Shown: one piece after another, positions 5,721 to 7,775 of the stretch | Layout of the letters: the number at the start of each line of letters is the position of its first letter | How positions within the stretch are numbered: the stretch's first letter is position 1 | Source of the DNA: Thermoprotei archaeon | GTDB lineage: Archaea > Thermoproteota > Thermoprotei > QMSL01 > B3-G16 | Length of the DNA: 7,775 bases | Reading direction: 5' to 3' | Assembly (NCBI GenBank): GCA_003649665.1 | Contig: QMSL01000059.1 | Span: 1 to 7,775 of the forward strand | Made by a program: the position numbers and the translations under genes | Notes under the pieces: generated by a model | Databases searched by the model: none | What the model saw: the letters and a program-made list of their open reading frames with translations, nothing else | Told to the model about the DNA's origin: nothing

Positions 5721-5861
5721 TTGAGGAGATTACTCACCAAACTGACAATTACCCTACTAGTCCTAGCAATAACCACATACACACTTTACAGCCATTTAGC
5801 ACCAAGACACACAACAAAGCCCTGCCGTAAAGATACGTTTATCGCCATTGAAAAAAGCTAA
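5721..5861 (+). CDS. Possible small membrane peptide, TTG start
   Basis: From TTG at 5721 the frame encodes 46 residues: a basic start (RRLLTK), a hydrophobic stretch of about 17 residues (LTITLLVLAITTYTLYSHL) and a polar tail with one Cys (TKPCRKDTFIAIEKS). This is the layout of a signal-anchor or single-span membrane peptide. A GGGT element (5711-5714) sits 6 bases before the TTG and could act as a ribosome site. Its 3' end converges with the vapBC operon. There is no ATG start, no clear promoter and no recognised family, and the opposing strand is also open, so chance coding is a real alternative. Confidence 0.3.
   Translation: MRRLLTKLTITLLVLAITTYTLYSHLAPRHTTKPCRKDTFIAIEKS
5850..5857 (-). 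terminator. T6 tract downstream of vapC
   Basis: The minus strand reads GCTTTTTTC here, about 35 bases after the vapC stop codon. Such a T-run is the usual archaeal terminator and would end the vapBC transcript. A small inverted repeat, TTAAGG-GATTA-CCTTAA (5890-5906), overlaps the vapC stop. Confidence 0.45.
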
Positions 5862-5889
5862 CACATCTGAATGAGATACTTGAATGGAT

Positions 5890-6339
5890 TTAAGGGATTA
5901 CCTTAAGCCATGGAATTCTCTTAAAGTCTTCATCGAACGTAAGTATAGTGTCTATGCCATAGTGTTTAGCCGTTATTGCAATTAGCGTGTCTCCAGGTAG
6001 AAGGTTATACTTTCTCATGGTCTCCACAAGCTCTCTAATACTACCCTTGTCTTCTAGAATCACTATTCCAAGTTTATCTATAAGCTCTTCAACATCATTT
6101 ATAACATCACTAAACACCCCTAAACCATGTCTCCTTATGTAATCCCGTAACTCATCTAACTTCCTAATTCCAAGTCTCCTCCAAGCTTCAAGCCTTATTA
6201 GGGTGAAGATAATCTCGTCAACAATTCTAAGGGTTACCGCAAGATCTTTTCTCTCTATCAATACTCGCTTTACTTTAGAAGCATAAGGTTCAACATGGTG
6301 AAGAAAGTATACAACGGCATTACTATCTAGAAGTATCAC
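5890..6339 (-). CDS. vapC: VapC-type PIN-domain ribonuclease toxin
   Basis: A 149-residue protein of normal PIN-domain length. The four acidic positions expected for the metal-binding site are present: Asp5 in LLDSNAV, Glu42 in VDEI, Asp117 in LPGDTLIAITA and Asp136 in LTFDEDF. PIN toxins of VapBC modules cleave tRNA or rRNA and are held inactive by the partner antitoxin. The frame starts with GTG (6337-6339), overlapping the antitoxin stop as GTGA, with GGAGG (6350-6354) 10 bases upstream, so the two are translationally coupled. All catalytic residues are intact, so the toxin should be active. Its RNA target cannot be told from the sequence. Confidence 0.92.
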   Translation of the reverse strand: MILLDSNAVVYFLHHVEPYASKVKRVLIERKDLAVTLRIVDEIIFTLIRLEAWRRLGIRKLDELRDYIRRHGLGVFSDVINDVEELIDKLGIVILEDKGSIRELVETMRKYNLLPGDTLIAITAKHYGIDTILTFDEDFKRIPWLKVIP

Positions 6340-6539
6340 TGTGCCTCGGCCTCCAGCATGAATTCATCGAGTAAATCTTTTGGAGCAGGACCACGTTTCC
6401 CATAAAACTCATCAACTACCTTCCTCCTATCCTCAAACCTTTCAATCCTGATTAGAACCTCCTCACCTTCTTTAAGCTCAATAGGTTCCAAAGGCTTTAG
6501 CACACCCTCCTCATACCTAGCTCTAATGACTTTAGACAT
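6336..6539 (-). CDS. vapB: VapB antitoxin, AF2212-like (DUF104)
   Basis: A 67-residue antitoxin beginning MSKVIRARYEEGVLKPLEP, the characteristic opening of AF2212-like (DUF104) proteins, followed by ELKEGEEVLIRIE. The C-terminal third (about DEFYGKRGPAPKDLLDEF onward) is charged and probably the part that binds the PIN toxin. The ATG at 6537-6539 is chosen over the GTG three codons upstream. It matches the family start and has AAGGTG (6546-6551) 6 bases before it. It is the first gene of the vapBC operon and overlaps vapC by 4 bases. Autoregulation is common in such operons, and a direct repeat lies over the predicted transcription start, but DNA binding by this family is not certain. Confidence 0.9.
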   Translation of the reverse strand: MSKVIRARYEEGVLKPLEPIELKEGEEVLIRIERFEDRRKVVDEFYGKRGPAPKDLLDEFMLEAEAQ

Positions 6540-6549
6540 ACCGAACACC

Positions 6550-6565
6550 TTAACATATTAACATA
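6550..6565. repeat. Tandem 8-bp repeat at the vapBC transcription start
   Basis: TTAACATA occurs twice in tandem (6550-6557 and 6558-6565). It overlaps the predicted transcription start near 6560 and the edge of the vapB ribosome site. This is a fitting place for an operator, though A/T-rich 8-mers can repeat by chance. Confidence 0.45.
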
Positions 6566-6582
6566 CTTCGATAGTATTCACT

Positions 6583-6590
6583 CTTAATAC
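6583..6590 (-). promoter_or_regulatory. Putative TATA box of vapBC
   Basis: The minus strand reads GTATTAAG. Its centre is about 26 bases from a start near 6560, giving a leader of about 20 bases that contains the AAGGTG ribosome site. Confidence 0.4.
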
Positions 6591-6727
6591 GTTTGCTTCA
6601 CTAATATATAACGTCATATTCTACAAATCAGTTATGTTATGACACATCACATTTTAGCTAGATTTATCATAAATGTTATCAACCAACGGTATCATCAAGA
6701 GCACGTTATGGTAATGAATGTTAATAG

Positions 6728-6735
6728 TATTTTAA
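6728..6735 (+). promoter_or_regulatory. Putative plus-strand TATA box in the vapB to KaiC-like gap
   Basis: TATTTTAA lies about 26 bases before position 6758, which is where a set of nested inverted repeats begins. No plus-strand protein frame follows, so if used it would drive a non-coding RNA. The rest of 6551-6727 holds only A/T-rich sequence and one operator-like inverted repeat, ATTTAT-C-ATAAAT (6662-6674). Confidence 0.35.
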
Positions 6736-6757
6736 GGCAGATTCTCTAATATCTCAC

Positions 6758-6940
6758 CAGCTGTCTTCTGCTGTGTATAGGTTAGGACTAACTCAGGACG
6801 TAGTTCAGATTCTTGTGGTGAGTTATCTTAGCAATTAGACTGGGACTAACTTCAGTCTTGAGCTTAGCTGATCTATACCAAATTTTCAAGTATGGATACA
6901 GGCGTGTTTTATTATTGAACACCATCAGCAGAATGTTACC
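6758..6940 (+). ncRNA. Candidate multi-helix RNA
   Basis: Five mutually compatible helices can be drawn. P0 is TTCTGCTG (6766-6773) with CAGCAGAA (6926-6933). P1 is GTATAGGTTAG (6775-6785) with CTGATCTATAC (6868-6878), 11 pairs with two G-U. P2 is TAACTCA (6789-6795) with TGAGTTA (6819-6825). P3 is AGACTG (6837-6842) with CAGTCT (6853-6858). P4 is GTGTT (6904-6908) with AACAC (6918-6922). P1-P3 make a three-way junction and P0 encloses everything. The G-U pairs favour the plus strand. A TATA-like element is correctly placed upstream and T-rich sequence follows from 6966. No known RNA family is recognised. Helices of this length arise by chance at moderate rates, so only their nesting supports the call. 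Confidence 0.3.
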
Positions 6941-6945
6941 TTAAC

Positions 6946-6966
6946 GAAAAATATTAAAAAGAAAGT
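6946..6966 (-). terminator. T-rich terminator of the KaiC-like gene
   Basis: Immediately after the stop codon the minus strand reads CTTTCTTTTTAATATTTTTC, with T-runs of 3, 5 and 5. This is a typical archaeal T-tract terminator without a hairpin. Confidence 0.6.
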
Positions 6967-6967
6967 T

Positions 6968-7774
6968 TTATTTAATTACAAAGCCCTCACCCTCGACTAT
7001 ATCATAGTCGAAGACCTTGCGGTAGTGGTCTGTTAGTCGCATTTTCTTAATAACCCCATGCCTCCTAACCTCACCCGTCTTTTGTACATCATCAATCCAG
7101 AGCATTACAATACCATCAGCTATATGCTCCGCACCAAAACCAAAGCTCGAGCCAGTAGTTACAGCATATTGTAATGTACCTATCACCGTTGGCTTAAGCC
7201 TTGCCAACCTAAGCTTCATCCTATACGTAATACGCCTAGCCATTGCCGGCTTATCTACCCAGAATGCGGATAGAGAATCAATGATTACTAATGGTGTCTC
7301 TAACCTCTGTTCCTGACATATGCTTCTAAGGTGGTTGGCGAGGTTATCTGGGTCTAGTGGGTCTGCTACTTTTACGCGACCATTCTTCTTAGCCTCCCAA
7401 GCACTCTCCCATAGTTCAAACAAGTCTACCACATATAGCGTATCCTTAAGGAATGATAGTAGGCTTATGTTAAACTGCTGAGCCTGCTCAATAAGATCTC
7501 TGAACGGCTGTTCTGTAGTAACATAGATCATGTCATTACCTTCCTTGAGGGCGCTATATGCTATGTGGAGGCATAGTATTGTCTTACCAGTTCCTGGTTC
7601 TCCAGCTATGAATACCCATGATCCTTGTGGTATACCACCTTGTAAGAATTGATCTAGCTTTTCAATGCCTGTTGGTATTCTGGGTCTCTCCTTCCTTGCC
7701 TTTGTTTTTCTCGTTCTCTTAGTCTCTTTTACTCCCTCTATCTCATCTACTTCGGGTACCCCGCCTCTACTCAT
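6968..7774 (-). CDS. RadA paralogue (aRadC/KaiC-like RecA-family ATPase)
   Basis: A 268-residue single-domain RecA-fold ATPase. After the entry motif PTGIEKLD (34-41) come Walker A GEPGTGKT (58-65), a catalytic Glu88 in VTTEQ, Walker B LVIIDS (162-167), and the TLQYAVTT and FGFGAEHIADGI segments (about 200-222). The DKPAMAR (174-180) and KKMRLTDH (243-250) segments match, from memory, the crenarchaeal Sso2452/aRadC group of RadA paralogues. Those proteins bind DNA and are linked to recombinational repair, so a role beside RadA is inferred. Residues 1-32 are an extra tail, acidic then strongly basic (KETKRTRKTKARKERPR), which that group usually lacks as I recall and which could contact nucleic acid or be a localisation tail. 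The ATG at 7772-7774 is one base from the window end, so an earlier start and the promoter cannot be excluded. Confidence 0.85.
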   Translation of the reverse strand: MSRGGVPEVDEIEGVKETKRTRKTKARKERPRIPTGIEKLDQFLQGGIPQGSWVFIAGEPGTGKTILCLHIAYSALKEGNDMIYVTTEQPFRDLIEQAQQFNISLLSFLKDTLYVVDLFELWESAWEAKKNGRVKVADPLDPDNLANHLRSICQEQRLETPLVIIDSLSAFWVDKPAMARRITYRMKLRLARLKPTVIGTLQYAVTTGSSFGFGAEHIADGIVMLWIDDVQKTGEVRRHGVIKKMRLTDHYRKVFDYDIVEGEGFVIK

Positions 7775-7775
7775 A

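Noticed and set aside
5681..5782. Upstream 34 codons of the minus-strand LSm frame
   Set aside because: Hydrophobic, with no homology to LSm N-termini, and antisense to a possible small membrane peptide. The ATG at 5678-5680 fits the domain start better.
6662..6674. ATTTAT-C-ATAAAT inverted repeat as an operator
   Set aside because: Too short and too A/T-rich to separate from chance, and not placed at a recognisable promoter.
1..7775. CRISPR array, tRNA, rRNA, insertion sequence or attachment site
   Set aside because: No regularly spaced repeats, no tRNA-like TTCRANNC-type arms in order, no transposase frame and no terminal inverted repeats with target duplications were found on either strand.

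Overview
The window looks like chromosomal DNA of a thermophilic archaeon, most likely a member of Thermoproteota (Crenarchaeota). Supporting signs are archaeal TATA boxes placed so that two genes would be nearly leaderless, heavy use of ATA, AGA and AGG codons, a RadA/KaiC-family RecA paralogue of the crenarchaeal aRadC (Sso2452) type, an archaeal-type P-loop ATPase, and a VapBC pair with an AF2212-type (DUF104) antitoxin. I cannot place it in an order from the sequence alone.

Left part (1-2691, plus strand): a terminator-like hairpin of an upstream gene (1-49), then two separately promoted genes. The first (117-1343) is a cytoplasmic PQQ-like beta-propeller protein. The second (1528-2691) is an archaeal P-loop ATPase preceded by a perfect palindromic TATA element.

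Middle (2742-5003, minus strand): a tightly coupled three-gene operon. It encodes an ABC ATPase, an ABC-2 type permease, and a small protein with two transmembrane segments and a Cys-rich, sequon-bearing outer domain. Together they look like an exporter complex with an accessory ectodomain. The operon is convergent with the P-loop ATPase gene.

Right-middle (5004-5889): a loosely packed stretch of about 890 bases with no large gene. It holds a palindromic TATA element that could fire in both directions, a strong 14-pair hairpin (5081-5115) just downstream of the plus-strand start expected from it, a short plus-strand coding-like frame without a normal start (5354-5539), a minus-strand Sm-like (LSm) gene that keeps Sm1 but lacks Sm2 (5471-5680), and a possible 46-residue membrane peptide (5721-5861). 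The LSm homology and the plus-strand frame meet tail to tail within about 7 bases, which suggests a recombination or deletion scar.

Right part (5890-7775): a vapBC toxin-antitoxin operon (minus), a 420-base gap, then the aRadC/KaiC-like ATPase gene (minus, start codon at the window edge). The gap contains nested, mutually compatible inverted repeats (6766-6933) downstream of a plausible plus-strand TATA box. They read as a possible multi-helix RNA and are the best candidate for something undescribed here. It remains a prediction by eye.
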